Source: Syntrophorhabdaceae bacterium (lineage in GTDB: Bacteria; Desulfobacterota; Syntrophorhabdia; Syntrophorhabdales; Syntrophorhabdaceae). Taken from it: a stretch of DNA of 64,000 bases. Below, one piece after another: positions 17,927 through 26,382 of this stretch. The translations under genes and the position numbers were made by a program. Location: NCBI GenBank assembly GCA_036504895.1, contig DASXUJ010000062.1, positions 153,167-217,166 of the forward strand. The letters are read 5' to 3'. How positions within the stretch are numbered: the stretch's first letter is position 1; every line of letters begins with the position of its first letter. The notes beneath the pieces are model-generated. The model saw only the letters and a program-made list of their open reading frames with translations. It was not told the DNA's origin and searched no databases.

Positions 17927-19567
17927 TTGGCCGTTATGAGGGCCATGGCCCGCTTCGCCGCTTTTATCATCTTTTTCGCCGTCCTCGCCTCCGCATCAGG
18001 GGCCCAGGGGATCCTGCAATCAAAGACCCTGAAAACCGGGGATAATGCGCGGCCTTCGGAAATCTCGAGCGACCCGCTGGGCAGGACCACGCCCCAGGGA
18101 ACCATTGTCGGCTTTATGATGGCCGCCCGGAAAGGCGACTACGAGAAAGCGCTGAAATACCTCGATACAAGGAAGGCAGGTAGAGGGGCAAACAAGCTGG
18201 TCGATGAGCTGCAGGTAGTCCTCGAAAGGGGATTTTCAGGATTGGGGATATTGAGCACGAAAGCCGAAGGCAGGCTGGATGATAACCTTCCCCCATCCAA
18301 AGAACTGGTGGGGACCATCGAGACAGGCTCCAACAGTCTCGATGTGACGCTTGAAAGGGTTCAGCGCGGGAATGAACCGCCTGTATGGCTCTTTGCGTCG
18401 GAGACGCTCGCGAAAATTCCCGAGTTTTACGATGCCCTGGGCGCCAAATTATTCGAAAGATATTTTCCCAAATTTATGACCGATATCGTAGTCCTCTGGT
18501 TTCCTCTTTGGCAGTGGCTCTATATCCTGCTCATGGCGCCTCTTTCGATTCTTGTGGCCACCCTGGTCACCCGGCTGGTGACCCCGCTTTTTCTGATCCT
18601 GATCAGAAAAATTGCGAAAACCGGCGACGAAGACCACGTCATGACGCTTACCGGTCCTCTTCGCATTTTTATCCTGGCCCTGGCAATCTGGGCTATCTCC
18701 TTCTTTTCCCGTTCCGTACTGATCAGCCTCTTCTGGACCTACGCGGCCCTGACCCTCACGGTAGCGGGAATCACATGGCTCGCCGTCCGGGTGATCGACG
18801 TGGTGGTGAGGCTCAAACACAGGCAATGGACCGCAACTGCGTCAGGAAGACTCGCCATGATAGAGCTTCTCGGCAAGCTCTCGAAGGCGCTCACGGTGAT
18901 TGCGGGTTTCCTTATCATCCTCTACTTCGCGGGGGTCAACATCACCGCCGCCCTTACGGGTCTCGGGATAGGCGGTATTGCCATAGCACTCGCAGCTCAG
19001 AAAACCCTCGAGAATCTTTTCGGGGGGATCATGATCATTTCAGACCGGCCCATAAGAGTCGGCGATTTCTGCAAGGCAGGCGCCTATATGGGCTCCGTGG
19101 AGAGCATAGGTCTTCGTTCCACCTATCTGCGTACTCCCGAGCGAACCATGGTCTCAATCCCGAACGGACAGCTTGCTACAATGAGTCTGGAAAATTTCGC
19201 ATTCCGTGATAAAATAGTGTTTCATCACACAATCAACCTTCAGCCTGGTATTGCCTCCCCCCGCATCGCGGACTTCCTCTCCGGGATAAGGCAGATCCTC
19301 ATGGAGCACCCCAAGGTTGAAGAGTCGAGCATGAGGGCGAACCTCCTGCGCATCTCCGATTCCTCCCTTGTGATAGACGTATTTGCGTATATTCTGGAGA
19401 GCGGGTATGAGACATTTCTTGCAATTCAGGAAGAGCTCCTCCTCTCAATTGTCAGCTTCGCGGAAAAAACCGGGTCTCCCCTGGCGTTTCCAACCGCCCT
19501 CAATTGGGCAGCAGCCTTAAAAGGGCCGGCCGAAGGAGAAGACGAAAAGAAGAAGTCCGATACATGA
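17927..19567 (+). CDS. MscS-family mechanosensitive channel
   Basis: 546 residues. A signal peptide (FAAFIIFFAVLASASGA) precedes a periplasmic region of about 140 residues with PQGTIVGFMMAARKGDYEKALKYLD, found in several long MscS homologues. Four to five membrane segments follow, the last being the pore helix region FLIILYFAGVNITAALTGLGIGGIAIALAAQKTLENLFGGIMIISDRPIRVGDF, the MscS signature, then the beta domain (TYLRTPERTMVSIPNGQLATMSLENF) and the C-terminal domain. These channels release solutes under hypo-osmotic shock. The TTG start is favoured because AAAGGAA sits seven bases upstream; the nearby ATG at 17936 is too far from it. The charged tail GPAEGEDEKKKSDT is poorly conserved. Family assignment is firm. 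Confidence 0.92.
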   Translation: MAVMRAMARFAAFIIFFAVLASASGAQGILQSKTLKTGDNARPSEISSDPLGRTTPQGTIVGFMMAARKGDYEKALKYLDTRKAGRGANKLVDELQVVLERGFSGLGILSTKAEGRLDDNLPPSKELVGTIETGSNSLDVTLERVQRGNEPPVWLFASETLAKIPEFYDALGAKLFERYFPKFMTDIVVLWFPLWQWLYILLMAPLSILVATLVTRLVTPLFLILIRKIAKTGDEDHVMTLTGPLRIFILALAIWAISFFSRSVLISLFWTYAALTLTVAGITWLAVRVIDVVVRLKHRQWTATASGRLAMIELLGKLSKALTVIAGFLIILYFAGVNITAALTGLGIGGIAIALAAQKTLENLFGGIMIISDRPIRVGDFCKAGAYMGSVESIGLRSTYLRTPERTMVSIPNGQLATMSLENFAFRDKIVFHHTINLQPGIASPRIADFLSGIRQILMEHPKVEESSMRANLLRISDSSLVIDVFAYILESGYETFLAIQEELLLSIVSFAEKTGSPLAFPTALNWAAALKGPAEGEDEKKKSDT

Positions 19568-19671
19568 GCATTCCTTCATGGGAAAGCAGGACAATTGGCC
19601 GTACAGGGAAGATAAAATCAGAGGGAGCAGAAAGGGCGGACGGTCCATCTGCGAAACCAAAGGGAGGTTTT

Positions 19672-20895
19672 ATGAGAATCACAAGAGTATTCTTATGGAT
19701 TTTTATCGGCATGGCTGCTCTCCTCCTCATGGCGCCGCCGGCTTACTCGGAAAGCGATAGTGCCCAAAAAGGGACCTTTAAGCAGGAGGAACTCGACCAG
19801 ATGCTGGCTCCGGTGGCGCTCTACCCCGATGCCCTCCTTGCCCAGCTTTTCATGGCTGCCACGTATCCCCTCGAAGTGGTGGAGGCGGACCGATGGGCCA
19901 AAGGCAACAAAGGACTGAAAGGCGATGCCCTGAACGCCAAACTGGATAAGCAAACCTGGGATCAAAGCGTCAAGGCCCTCGTTTCCTTCCCTGACGTACT
20001 GGCAATGATGAGTGAGAAGCTCGACTGGACCCAAAAGGTGGGCGACGCGTTTCTGGCACAACAGAAACAGGTCATGGATACGGTCCAGAAATTACGGTCG
20101 AAAGCCTACGCACAGGGCAAGCTGACAACCACAACCCAACAGAAAGTGGTGGTGAAAGAACAGGTAATCGAAATAGTGCCGTCGAGCCCTACTGTCGTAT
20201 ATGTTCCCGCCTATGATCCCGCGGTAGTCTACGGCCCCTGGTGGTACCCTGCCTATCCGCCTTATCCTGTATATCCTCCCGGCGCAATGATGGCCACCAG
20301 CATGGTCTCCTTCGGTCTTGGAGTGGCGGTGGGGGCAGCATGGAGCAGCGGCTGGGGGTCGTGCAACTGGCATACGGGCGATGTGAATGTAAATGTGAAC
20401 AAGAATGTCAATGTGAATAATACCAACATACACAACACGAACGTTCAGACGAACAAATGGCAGCATGACCCCGATCACAGGAAAGGGGTGGCTTACCGGG
20501 ATAACGGTTCGGCACAGAAATACGGGCAGACGCCGAGAGGAAACGCCGATGCCCGGCAGAATTACCGGGGCTTCGACGATAAAAGCGGGCAGACGCGGCC
20601 TTCTTCCAATCAGAAAGGTCCAAACTCCGGGGCAGGATCAGCCAAGACCGGATCACAGGCGTCTTATGGGCAAAAAAATGCCGGTAAGGGCGCGGGCATG
20701 GACAGCCGCCAGCCGTCCCGCCAGACTTCGCAGCCGAGTGCTTTTGAAGGCGTCGACCATGGCGCTCAGAAGACTGCCATGAATAGTGAAAGGGGGCGGA
20801 CGAGCCGCGAAAGCATGAGCGCATCGAGAGGCAGCTCGTCATGGGGAGGCACAGGTCGCTCTGGCGCCTCCGGTTTTGGCGGTCATCGCCGGTAA
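19672..20895 (+). CDS. Secreted DUF3300 protein with Asn-rich repeats
   Basis: 407 residues from the ATG at 19672, which follows GGGAGGTTTT; the frame is open upstream through the 3' end of mscS but that part is not family-like. Signal peptide: MRITRVFLWIFIGMAALLLMAPPAYSES. Residues about 40-260 are DUF3300: QEELDQMLAPVALYPDALLAQLFMAATYPLEVVEADRW, then SPTVVYVPAYDPAVVYGPWWYPAYPPYP. A low-complexity run rich in Asn-Val (DVNVNVNKNVNVNNTN) and a C-terminal half rich in Gly, Ser, Gln and Arg follow. DUF3300 proteins are exported and of unknown function. It probably follows mscS in one transcript (the start lies 105 bases after the mscS stop). It ends at a strong terminator. Confidence 0.85.
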   Translation: MRITRVFLWIFIGMAALLLMAPPAYSESDSAQKGTFKQEELDQMLAPVALYPDALLAQLFMAATYPLEVVEADRWAKGNKGLKGDALNAKLDKQTWDQSVKALVSFPDVLAMMSEKLDWTQKVGDAFLAQQKQVMDTVQKLRSKAYAQGKLTTTTQQKVVVKEQVIEIVPSSPTVVYVPAYDPAVVYGPWWYPAYPPYPVYPPGAMMATSMVSFGLGVAVGAAWSSGWGSCNWHTGDVNVNVNKNVNVNNTNIHNTNVQTNKWQHDPDHRKGVAYRDNGSAQKYGQTPRGNADARQNYRGFDDKSGQTRPSSNQKGPNSGAGSAKTGSQASYGQKNAGKGAGMDSRQPSRQTSQPSAFEGVDHGAQKTAMNSERGRTSRESMSASRGSSSWGGTGRSGASGFGGHRR

Positions 20896-20922
20896 TCGAA
20901 TACCGGCTCGAACAAGCATATT

Positions 20923-20971
20923 AAACAAAAGGCCTTCAGGATACATGATATATCCCGAAGGCCTTTTGTTT
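20923..20971. terminator. Bidirectional intrinsic terminator
   Basis: A 15-base perfect inverted repeat, AAACAAAAGGCCTTC at 20923-20937 and its complement at 20957-20971, with a 19-base loop. Each arm gives a GC core flanked by a T-rich run, so it can end transcription both from the DUF3300 gene on the plus strand and from the lipoprotein gene on the minus strand, whose TAA lies inside the right arm. Confidence 0.85.
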
Positions 20972-21452
20972 AGTTCTTCATCCTTTGGAGGAGTAGACTC
21001 GAATCTCCCGTATCGATCACAAGAAGCGTTCCCTCTATCTTGAACCGGGCGTTCACATTGCCCTTGGGTCTGTTGATGAGCAATGTGGAGCCCACTATAT
21101 GATAGGGGAAGGACTGGCTTTTTTCGGAGCGGTCCTCGTACACCGTGGTCTCGACCAGGTTTCCATCCGACCTGAAACTGAAGATCATGCTCGCATAGGC
21201 TTTCGCAGGTTTCGGGTTAATGCTTGTCACGAGCCACCTGGAGTTGCCCAGAGGCTTGAGATCCTCGGGCGCAGGCGCCTCCTTTCCGTGATCCACCATT
21301 TCATAAGAATAGATTAGTTTGGCCGCAGCATCGACGAGGGGCGCGGTTTCTCCGGCATGCTCGGGGCCGCCCTTACAGGAAGCCGCAAGGGCCGCGATCA
21401 GGCAAAAGACCGCCAATCCGGTCCAATGTGCCACGCTTTTGCGTCTCTTCAT
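20970..21452 (-). CDS. Small predicted lipoprotein of unknown function
   Basis: 160 residues from the ATG at 21452, which has a near-perfect AGGAGGAATATAT ribosome-binding site. The N-terminus MKRRKSVAHWTGLAVFCLIAALAASC is a lipoprotein signal with lipobox LAASC. The mature part (SRWLVTSINPKPAKAYASMIFSFRSDGNLVETTVYEDRSEKSQSFPYHIVGSTLLIN) has alternating beta-strand character and reads like a small lipocalin/META-like fold, with the pattern strand-turn-strand and a stated default value near LEGTLLVIDTG, but I do not recognise a named family. It converges on the DUF3300 gene and shares its terminator. The longer frame to 21728 has no start signal. Confidence 0.7.
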   Translation of the reverse strand: MKRRKSVAHWTGLAVFCLIAALAASCKGGPEHAGETAPLVDAAAKLIYSYEMVDHGKEAPAPEDLKPLGNSRWLVTSINPKPAKAYASMIFSFRSDGNLVETTVYEDRSEKSQSFPYHIVGSTLLINRPKGNVNARFKIEGTLLVIDTGDSSLLLQRMKN

Positions 21453-21662
21453 ATATATTCCTCCTATGACATTAGCCTCTTCATTTTGTCTCGAAAATCT
21501 TGGCCAGGCAATGCGATTGAAGCATGTTCTAAAATATTTCTGCGAGCCAGCGCAACATAGATCAGGGCTCTGCTGTTCGGCCACCCAATCGATAATCTCC
21601 CATAGGCCTTGCACAGGTTTACAAAAATGAATTTGCTTTTTAGAAACGAACGGCAAATAGAA

Positions 21663-21680
21663 GCCGCGTTGAAACGCGGC
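21663..21680. repeat. Perfect GC-rich hairpin in a gene-free stretch
   Basis: GCCGCGTTGAAACGCGGC forms an eight-base perfect stem with a minimal loop. It lies about 60 bases downstream of the small basic/acidic protein gene on the minus strand and 210 bases upstream of the lipoprotein gene. No T run follows on either strand, so it is not a standard terminator; it may be an operator or an RNA stability element. The rest of 21453-21739 shows nothing else. Confidence 0.5.
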
Positions 21681-21739
21681 AATCGATTGAATATTTGGTA
21701 GTGCGGACACCGGACAAAGGGCATTCACACTCCGAGCCC

Positions 21740-21976
21740 TTATTTTTCCTGGTGAGCGTCTTTCTCTCCAGCCTGTGCGCCTGCCTCTTCCTGGCCCTCT
21801 CCCGTATCGGTCCCTGCCTCTTCCTGGCCCTCTTCGCCCTCTTCCAATATCTCTTCACCTTCGCCTTCTTCGCCCAGGGCTTTTGCGGCGAAGCGACGCT
21901 GTCGCTTTTCTTCCTGTTTCTTAAGACGCGCCATCTCTTTTCTTCTTTTTTCCGATTTATATGCCTGTCTCGCCAC
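21740..21976 (-). CDS. Small protein with basic head and acidic tail
   Basis: 78 residues starting at GTG with GGAGGG six bases upstream, a convincing initiation site. Residues 1-35 are strongly basic and helical (MARQAYKSEKRRKEMARLKKQEEKRQRRFAAKA). I recall short proteins with this kind of N-terminus from deltaproteobacterial genomes, but cannot confirm it without a search. Residues 36-78 are acidic and repetitive (GEEGEGEEILEEGEEGQEEAG, then GEGQEEAGAQAGE, with GQEEAG twice). The bipolar charge suggests binding to nucleic acid or a basic partner, with a disordered tail. It sits downstream of fapA with its own start. No function can be assigned. Confidence 0.65.
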   Translation of the reverse strand: MARQAYKSEKRRKEMARLKKQEEKRQRRFAAKALGEEGEGEEILEEGEEGQEEAGTDTGEGQEEAGAQAGEKDAHQEK

Positions 21977-22091
21977 CTAAACCCTCCTTCCTTTTTGTAC
22001 CTGCCGCCTTTCATCCTACCATTAAAAAAGAAGAAAAAACAGTCCTTTAGGGGGGGAAATAGGGAGAAGGAGAAATTTAAGAACTACGTGC

Positions 22092-22139
22092 TGCCGGCCA
22101 GGAAACTCCCGCGGCGTTCCCAAAACCACCTGGCCGGCA
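22092..22139 (-). terminator. Inverted repeat behind fapA
   Basis: TGCCGGCCAGG at 22092-22102 pairs perfectly with 22129-22139, leaving a 26-base loop that is itself GC-rich. It begins six bases after the fapA stop on the minus strand. There is no T run, so it may be a Rho-assisted terminator or a 3' stabilising hairpin rather than a classical intrinsic terminator. Confidence 0.5.
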
Positions 22140-22144
22140 CATAA

Positions 22145-23728
22145 TCAGGCAACGTAGGGCGAGGTTACTATCTGTCCTTCCTGCTCCCTGAGGGCCGAAC
22201 AGGTGATCTCGCTTCTCGACTCAAAGGAGAGATTGCCGACGACGATCCCCACATTGGCATAGATGACCCGGGACACTTTAATTTCAGGCTTGGCCCCTTT
22301 TTCTATGCTTTTCTCAAGATCGGTAATTTCTTCGCGCAGTTCCTCAATGCGGTTTGCCAGCTCTTCAGATGCAGAGAGGAGCTTACGGTAAAGGACTTCC
22401 TTCGTCTCCGAGAGCGTATTTTCCCTCCTTTGCTGTTCCAGAACTCTGAGCCCTTTTCTCACTTCAACAAGAGAAGCCTCCCTTTCCGATCTTTCCTTCT
22501 TCTTATCATCCAGCCGCTTTTTTTCTTTCGGCTTATATCCCACCCTCAATTCAGTCCTCACGTTCGATTCGGAACCGATCGACTTTGCCTCAATAAGGTT
22601 CTGGGCCGATACCTTGCCTCCCAGGATCCGGCCCTTGCCGGTAAGGACGAAAATTCTGTCTCCCGCGGATAAGGTGGAATGGAGGACGTCGCCTATAAGG
22701 ATATCTCTCCCCGCTTCAATGGTGCCATACTGCACGAAAAGAGCGCTCACGTTGCCTCCCGCCCTTATTATTCCCTTATTTCCTCCCTGGATCCCGCCTT
22801 TTATAAGCACATTCCCGCCCGCCTCCACGTGTGCGTCCTCCACTACCCCGCTTATATCGATATTTTCAGTCGCTTTGACTGAAAACCCGGCAGTGATGGT
22901 GCCGTGAATGATAAGGCTTCCTGCGAAATCTATGTTTCCCGTGTCGAAATCTATATCGCTTTTAATATCCAGAACCGGTTCGACCGTCAAGGTCCGGTCC
23001 CTGAGTATGGGCTGGCCGTCTATGTTCGCCAAAACCTGGGCGCCGTCATCAGAAAATCGCGTATTTTTACCCGCCACCAGACGGATGTCCCTCACCGATT
23101 TCACAGGTATCTGCTTACCCATTACCGTGGTCCCGCCGACACCCCTTGCGGCCGGTGTTTTTTGTGCGAGGACTTCATCTTTTCTTACCGAAAAGACCGT
23201 CTGCAATTCCCGATAATCGACTTTGTCGAATTCGATCTCTTTGGGGTGTATGATCGTTTCCCTGGTAAACATATATTCAACGGAAGCGTCCCTTCCCTCG
23301 ACCGGCTCTTTCCCCGACGCGATCAGGATCGTAGAATTGTATATTTCCTCCATCACCGCGCGCTCGATCTCCTCCCCGTCTATTCCAAAGACAACCCCGT
23401 GCTTTGTGAGGAGCTGTTTTATCTCACCGACACTTACGGGATTGCCGCCGAGGGGGGGAGATAAAACCAATTCGGCGGACATGGCGTCCCTCGCTACAAT
23501 GATTTCCGCCTTGCCGTCTACTGCCCTTGCGGCAAGCACCGGTTTGCCTGTCGAGTGCTCTGCCAGGGCCTTTTCGATACTCTGCTCGTCAATCCAATAG
23601 GGGATTTCCTTTTCCCTCAGTGCATGAATTATATCGTCCAGGTCCGGATAAGACTCCTGGTCCGAAATTATGACGAAGGCCTTTTTTGTCTCTTCATCGA
23701 GATTGACTTCAATGGCAGGATGGATCAT
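22145..23728 (-). CDS. FapA family protein (DUF342, flagellar assembly protein A-like)
   Basis: 527 residues. The central part is the DUF342 polymerising beta-helix: DIDFDTGNIDFAGSLIIHGTITAGFSVKATENIDISGVVEDAHVEAGGNVLIKGGIQGGNKGIIRAGGNVSALFVQYGTIEAGRDILIG, where short strands recur about every 17-20 residues. It is preceded by the FapA N-terminal regions (VNLDEETKKAFVIIS and KEIPYWIDEQSIEKAL) and followed by a coiled coil (KKKERSEREASLVEVRKGLRVLEQQRREN, LSASEELANRIEELREEITDLEKSIEKG). Proteins of this family affect polar flagellum placement or surface assembly in some bacteria; no flagellar genes are nearby, so the role here is open. Start ATG has AAGGGGAAGGGG upstream. Confidence 0.85.
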   Translation of the reverse strand: MIHPAIEVNLDEETKKAFVIISDQESYPDLDDIIHALREKEIPYWIDEQSIEKALAEHSTGKPVLAARAVDGKAEIIVARDAMSAELVLSPPLGGNPVSVGEIKQLLTKHGVVFGIDGEEIERAVMEEIYNSTILIASGKEPVEGRDASVEYMFTRETIIHPKEIEFDKVDYRELQTVFSVRKDEVLAQKTPAARGVGGTTVMGKQIPVKSVRDIRLVAGKNTRFSDDGAQVLANIDGQPILRDRTLTVEPVLDIKSDIDFDTGNIDFAGSLIIHGTITAGFSVKATENIDISGVVEDAHVEAGGNVLIKGGIQGGNKGIIRAGGNVSALFVQYGTIEAGRDILIGDVLHSTLSAGDRIFVLTGKGRILGGKVSAQNLIEAKSIGSESNVRTELRVGYKPKEKKRLDDKKKERSEREASLVEVRKGLRVLEQQRRENTLSETKEVLYRKLLSASEELANRIEELREEITDLEKSIEKGAKPEIKVSRVIYANVGIVVGNLSFESRSEITCSALREQEGQIVTSPYVA

Positions 23729-23918
23729 ATCGTCGCAAATCCCCTTCCCCTTGCGGGCTGTCCACAGCTTTCCCCTTCACAAGAAACTTGTCCGGGTCAT
23801 CTGATGTCCCGGAAACAAGCTCCCTCCCCCCTTACCATGTATCGGAAATTTCGGCTCAATCCTTAATGGCTTTATGCGTTTATAAACAGTATCAATTGAG
23901 ATGTCAATTAAAAAAATA

Positions 23919-23927
23919 TGGTAAAAT
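23919..23927 (+). promoter_or_regulatory. Possible extended -10 promoter for threonine dehydratase
   Basis: TGGTAAAAT is an extended -10 element (TG-n-TAAAAT) in an AT-rich patch at 23880-23935. The start codon of the dehydratase lies about 90 bases downstream. No good -35 hexamer is at the right spacing, as is common with extended -10 promoters. Confidence 0.35.
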
Positions 23928-24015
23928 GCAGATAAACCGTGGACGTGGCCGAAGCAAATCAGGAACGGCCGCCTTCGCGCACCGGCACATGTTCGCACCC
24001 GAGGAAGGAGAGGTC

Positions 24016-25257
24016 ATGATTACCGTAAAAGAAGTTCTCGCGGCTCAAAACAGGATAGGACCTTTTATCCATAAGACGCCTTTGATGCGGTCCAGTTCTT
24101 TAAGCGAGGCAACGGGCGCGGATGTCTTCATCAAGGCGGAAAACCTCCAGAAAACAGGGGCTTTCAAAGTGAGAGGGGCTTTCAATAAGATGATAGGCAT
24201 GAATGAGGATGCAGTGATTACCGCATCCATGGGGAATCACGCGCAGGCCGTTGCTTTTGCGGCCAGAGAAACGGGAATCAAAGCAAAAATCGTGATGCCT
24301 GTCGTGGTTTCCATAATAAAAGAAGAAGCGACGAGAGGCTACGGGGCCGAGGTGATACTGAAAGGCGCCGACCTGGGGCAATCCCTCGATTTCGCCCTCT
24401 CTCAAAAACAATATCCTTTCATCCACCCTTTTGACGACGATGCAGTAATCGCGGGACAAGGAACTATAGGTTTGGAAATAATGGACGAGCTCAACAACGT
24501 GGACGCGATCCTCGTGCCGGTGGGTGGGGGCGGCCTGGTCGCCGGGGTTGGGGCGGCAGTAAAAGCCCTATCTCCTTCCACTCAAATAATAGGGGTAGTC
24601 ACCGAGTCGGCCCCGGCGGCATACCGCTCCTTTCTCGAAAGAAAATTATTGGAGTGCCCTCCCCGCCCTACAGTGGCCGACGGGGTCAAGGTGGGCAAAT
24701 TGGGGGACAGGCCCTTCCGGATGATCATCCGATACGTCGATGATATCATACTGGTAGCGGAAGATATGGTCGCCCTCGGAGTGCTCCTTCTCATGGAGCG
24801 CGCGAAAATGGTGGTGGAGGGGGCCGGAGCGCTCCCGCTCGCGGCGCTTCTGTCACATAAGGAGCGATTCAAGGGAAAACGGGTGGTCCTCGTAGCGAGT
24901 GGAGGAAATATCGATTTCACCGTCATCGACAGGATCGTGAGAAGGGGGCTTGTTACGAACGGGAGAATAGTGACCTTTGACGTGGTGGCGGACGACATAC
25001 CGGGAAATCTGCGCGATCTCACCTCCCTTATCGCCGGGCTCAGGGCCAATATCCTCGATGTCTCTCACAACCGGCTTACCCAGAGCCTCCCCCTGGAGAA
25101 GACTTTGGTCACCTTTACGATAGAAGTGCGCTCCAGGGAGGACGGAGAGGCCCTTTTTGCCCGGCTCCGCGCCAAAGGCTTTGTGACGAGAGACTCCTCC
25201 CGCTTCATTACGGGAGCCACCAGAACAACAGGCGCCATAGATGATGTCTTACATTAG
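24016..25257 (+). CDS. Threonine ammonia-lyase (dehydratase) with C-terminal ACT domain
   Basis: 413 residues. Converts threonine to 2-oxobutanoate and ammonia using PLP; feeds isoleucine synthesis or threonine catabolism. PLP lysine is Lys51 in ENLQKTGAFKVRGAFNKM; the phosphate loop is VPVGGGGLVAGVG; the C-terminal part of the catalytic domain is VVLVASGGNIDF. Residues about 325-405 form one ACT-type domain (TFDVVADDIPGNLRDLTSLIAGLRANILDVSHNRL), so effector control is likely. One short ACT domain and about 400 residues match the TdcB/short IlvA type rather than the 510-residue biosynthetic enzyme. The ATG at 24016 follows GAGGAAGGAGAGGTC; the longer upstream frame has no family sequence. ilvD is 18 kb away, not linked. 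Confidence 0.9.
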   Translation: MITVKEVLAAQNRIGPFIHKTPLMRSSSLSEATGADVFIKAENLQKTGAFKVRGAFNKMIGMNEDAVITASMGNHAQAVAFAARETGIKAKIVMPVVVSIIKEEATRGYGAEVILKGADLGQSLDFALSQKQYPFIHPFDDDAVIAGQGTIGLEIMDELNNVDAILVPVGGGGLVAGVGAAVKALSPSTQIIGVVTESAPAAYRSFLERKLLECPPRPTVADGVKVGKLGDRPFRMIIRYVDDIILVAEDMVALGVLLLMERAKMVVEGAGALPLAALLSHKERFKGKRVVLVASGGNIDFTVIDRIVRRGLVTNGRIVTFDVVADDIPGNLRDLTSLIAGLRANILDVSHNRLTQSLPLEKTLVTFTIEVRSREDGEALFARLRAKGFVTRDSSRFITGATRTTGAIDDVLH

Positions 25258-25310
25258 CAGATGATTATAATCTATTTAAATAATTAGTTCTTCGTAATGG
25301 GGAGGCACTG

Positions 25311-25685
25311 ATGAAATTGAGCGAAAAGGAATTTGACGCCCTCGTAAAAAGGGCGATACGCCGCATCCCTCCCGAAATCTGCGAGCACCTCGAGAATATC
25401 ATGATCTCCGTCCTCCCAAAACCTTCAAAGGAAATGCTCAGGGAATCGGGCCTCCCGAAGGGAGAGACCCTTCTCGGCCTTTTCCAGGGGGTTTCCCTTA
25501 TGGAGCGACTTGCCACTTTTCCTCCCCTTTATCCTGATACCATATTCCTCTTTCAGGAGCCTCTCGAAGAGATTTGTCTCACCATAGAGGAGCTTGAAGA
25601 GGAGGTCGAGATCACGGTCGTCCATGAGGTAGCCCATTTTCTGGGCATGGGAGAGGAGAGACTGGCCGAGCTCGGCTATGCCTGA
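25311..25685 (+). CDS. Small zinc metallopeptidase (zincin_1, DUF1025 type)
   Basis: 124 residues, normal for this family. The motif HEVAH at 105-109, followed by FLGMGEERLAELGYA, gives the HExxHxxGxxE pattern of metzincin-like proteins in this group, with ITVVHEVAHFLGMGEE close to the C-terminal end as usual. The N-terminal half is typical (MKLSEKEFDALVKRAIRRIPPEICEHLENIMISV). Substrate is unknown; family members occur widely as single genes. GGGGAGG precedes the ATG. It may be co-transcribed with the threonine dehydratase 53 bases upstream. Confidence 0.85.
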   Translation: MKLSEKEFDALVKRAIRRIPPEICEHLENIMISVLPKPSKEMLRESGLPKGETLLGLFQGVSLMERLATFPPLYPDTIFLFQEPLEEICLTIEELEEEVEITVVHEVAHFLGMGEERLAELGYA

Positions 25686-25751
25686 GTTTCCTGCGCACCA
25701 GTCTTAGATGATAAAGATTATTGCGAGCGAAGCGTCCCGTGGTGAAGGGCG

Positions 25752-26381
25752 TCACACAATGGAAACCCTTCGCTCAAGAGTTTCAGGATAAGGATACTCC
25801 ATTCGTTTTGCCGTCTCACGCGAGACACCGTCTCCGAAATACTTGGCCACAATCAGAAGGGCGCAATCAATCCCCGCGGAAATGCCGGCGGAGGTAAAAA
25901 TGTTTCCGTCCTCTACCACGTGAAGGTCTCTCTCCACCTTCGTATCAGGGAAGAGATCTCTCATCCAATCGAGAAGAGCCCAATGGGTCGTAGCCCGGCG
26001 CCCCTTGAGTAAACCTGCCCTGCCGAGAAGCATGGAACCCGTACAGACCGACGCCACGGTCCCGGCCTCGCGAGCACGCTCGGAGATCCATGTGATGAGA
26101 GGCTCATTCCCCATCTCTCTGCGAGTTCCCATCCCGCCGGGGATGAAAAGGATATCGAAGCGAGGACATGTGGCAATCCCGCAGTGAGGCACAACTTTCA
26201 TGCCTCCTGTCGTAATCACCGGGTCCGCCTTCTCCGCCACAAGGAGGACCTCGAAAGGAGAAGGGTCCTCGCCACGGCTCTCTTCATGAAGACGGGTCAC
26301 CGAAAAGACTTCGAAAGGTCCGCAAAAATCGAGTGCCTCTACCTCGTCAAAGATCAGAATTCCCACCTTTTTGCGTTCCAT
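25752..26381 (-). CDS. DJ-1/PfpI-family protein (class I glutamine amidotransferase-like)
   Basis: 209 residues from an ATG that begins one base after the stop of the upstream gene. MERKKVGILIFDEVEALDFCGPFEVFSVTR is the usual N-terminus with Glu14; the nucleophile elbow is Cys113 in TVASVCTGSMLLGRAGLLKGRRATTHW, with His126-region histidine in ATTHW following. The C-terminal half (DGNIFTSAGISAGIDCALLIVAKYFGD) matches transcriptional-regulator-like DJ-1 members and isonitrile hydratase-like proteins, but no AraC DNA-binding domain is attached. Possible roles are glyoxalase/deglycase-like or hydratase activity. The near-overlap with the acetoacetate-decarboxylase-like gene suggests a two-gene operon acting on small carbonyl compounds (inference). 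Confidence 0.85.
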   Translation of the reverse strand: MERKKVGILIFDEVEALDFCGPFEVFSVTRLHEESRGEDPSPFEVLLVAEKADPVITTGGMKVVPHCGIATCPRFDILFIPGGMGTRREMGNEPLITWISERAREAGTVASVCTGSMLLGRAGLLKGRRATTHWALLDWMRDLFPDTKVERDLHVVEDGNIFTSAGISAGIDCALLIVAKYFGDGVSRETAKRMEYPYPETLERRVSIV

Positions 26382-26382
26382 C

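Noticed and set aside
18385..19209. 274-codon open frame within the MscS gene
   Set aside because: Same-strand overlap in another frame; Arg/His/Pro-rich composition typical of an out-of-frame reading, while the MscS frame carries the family motifs.
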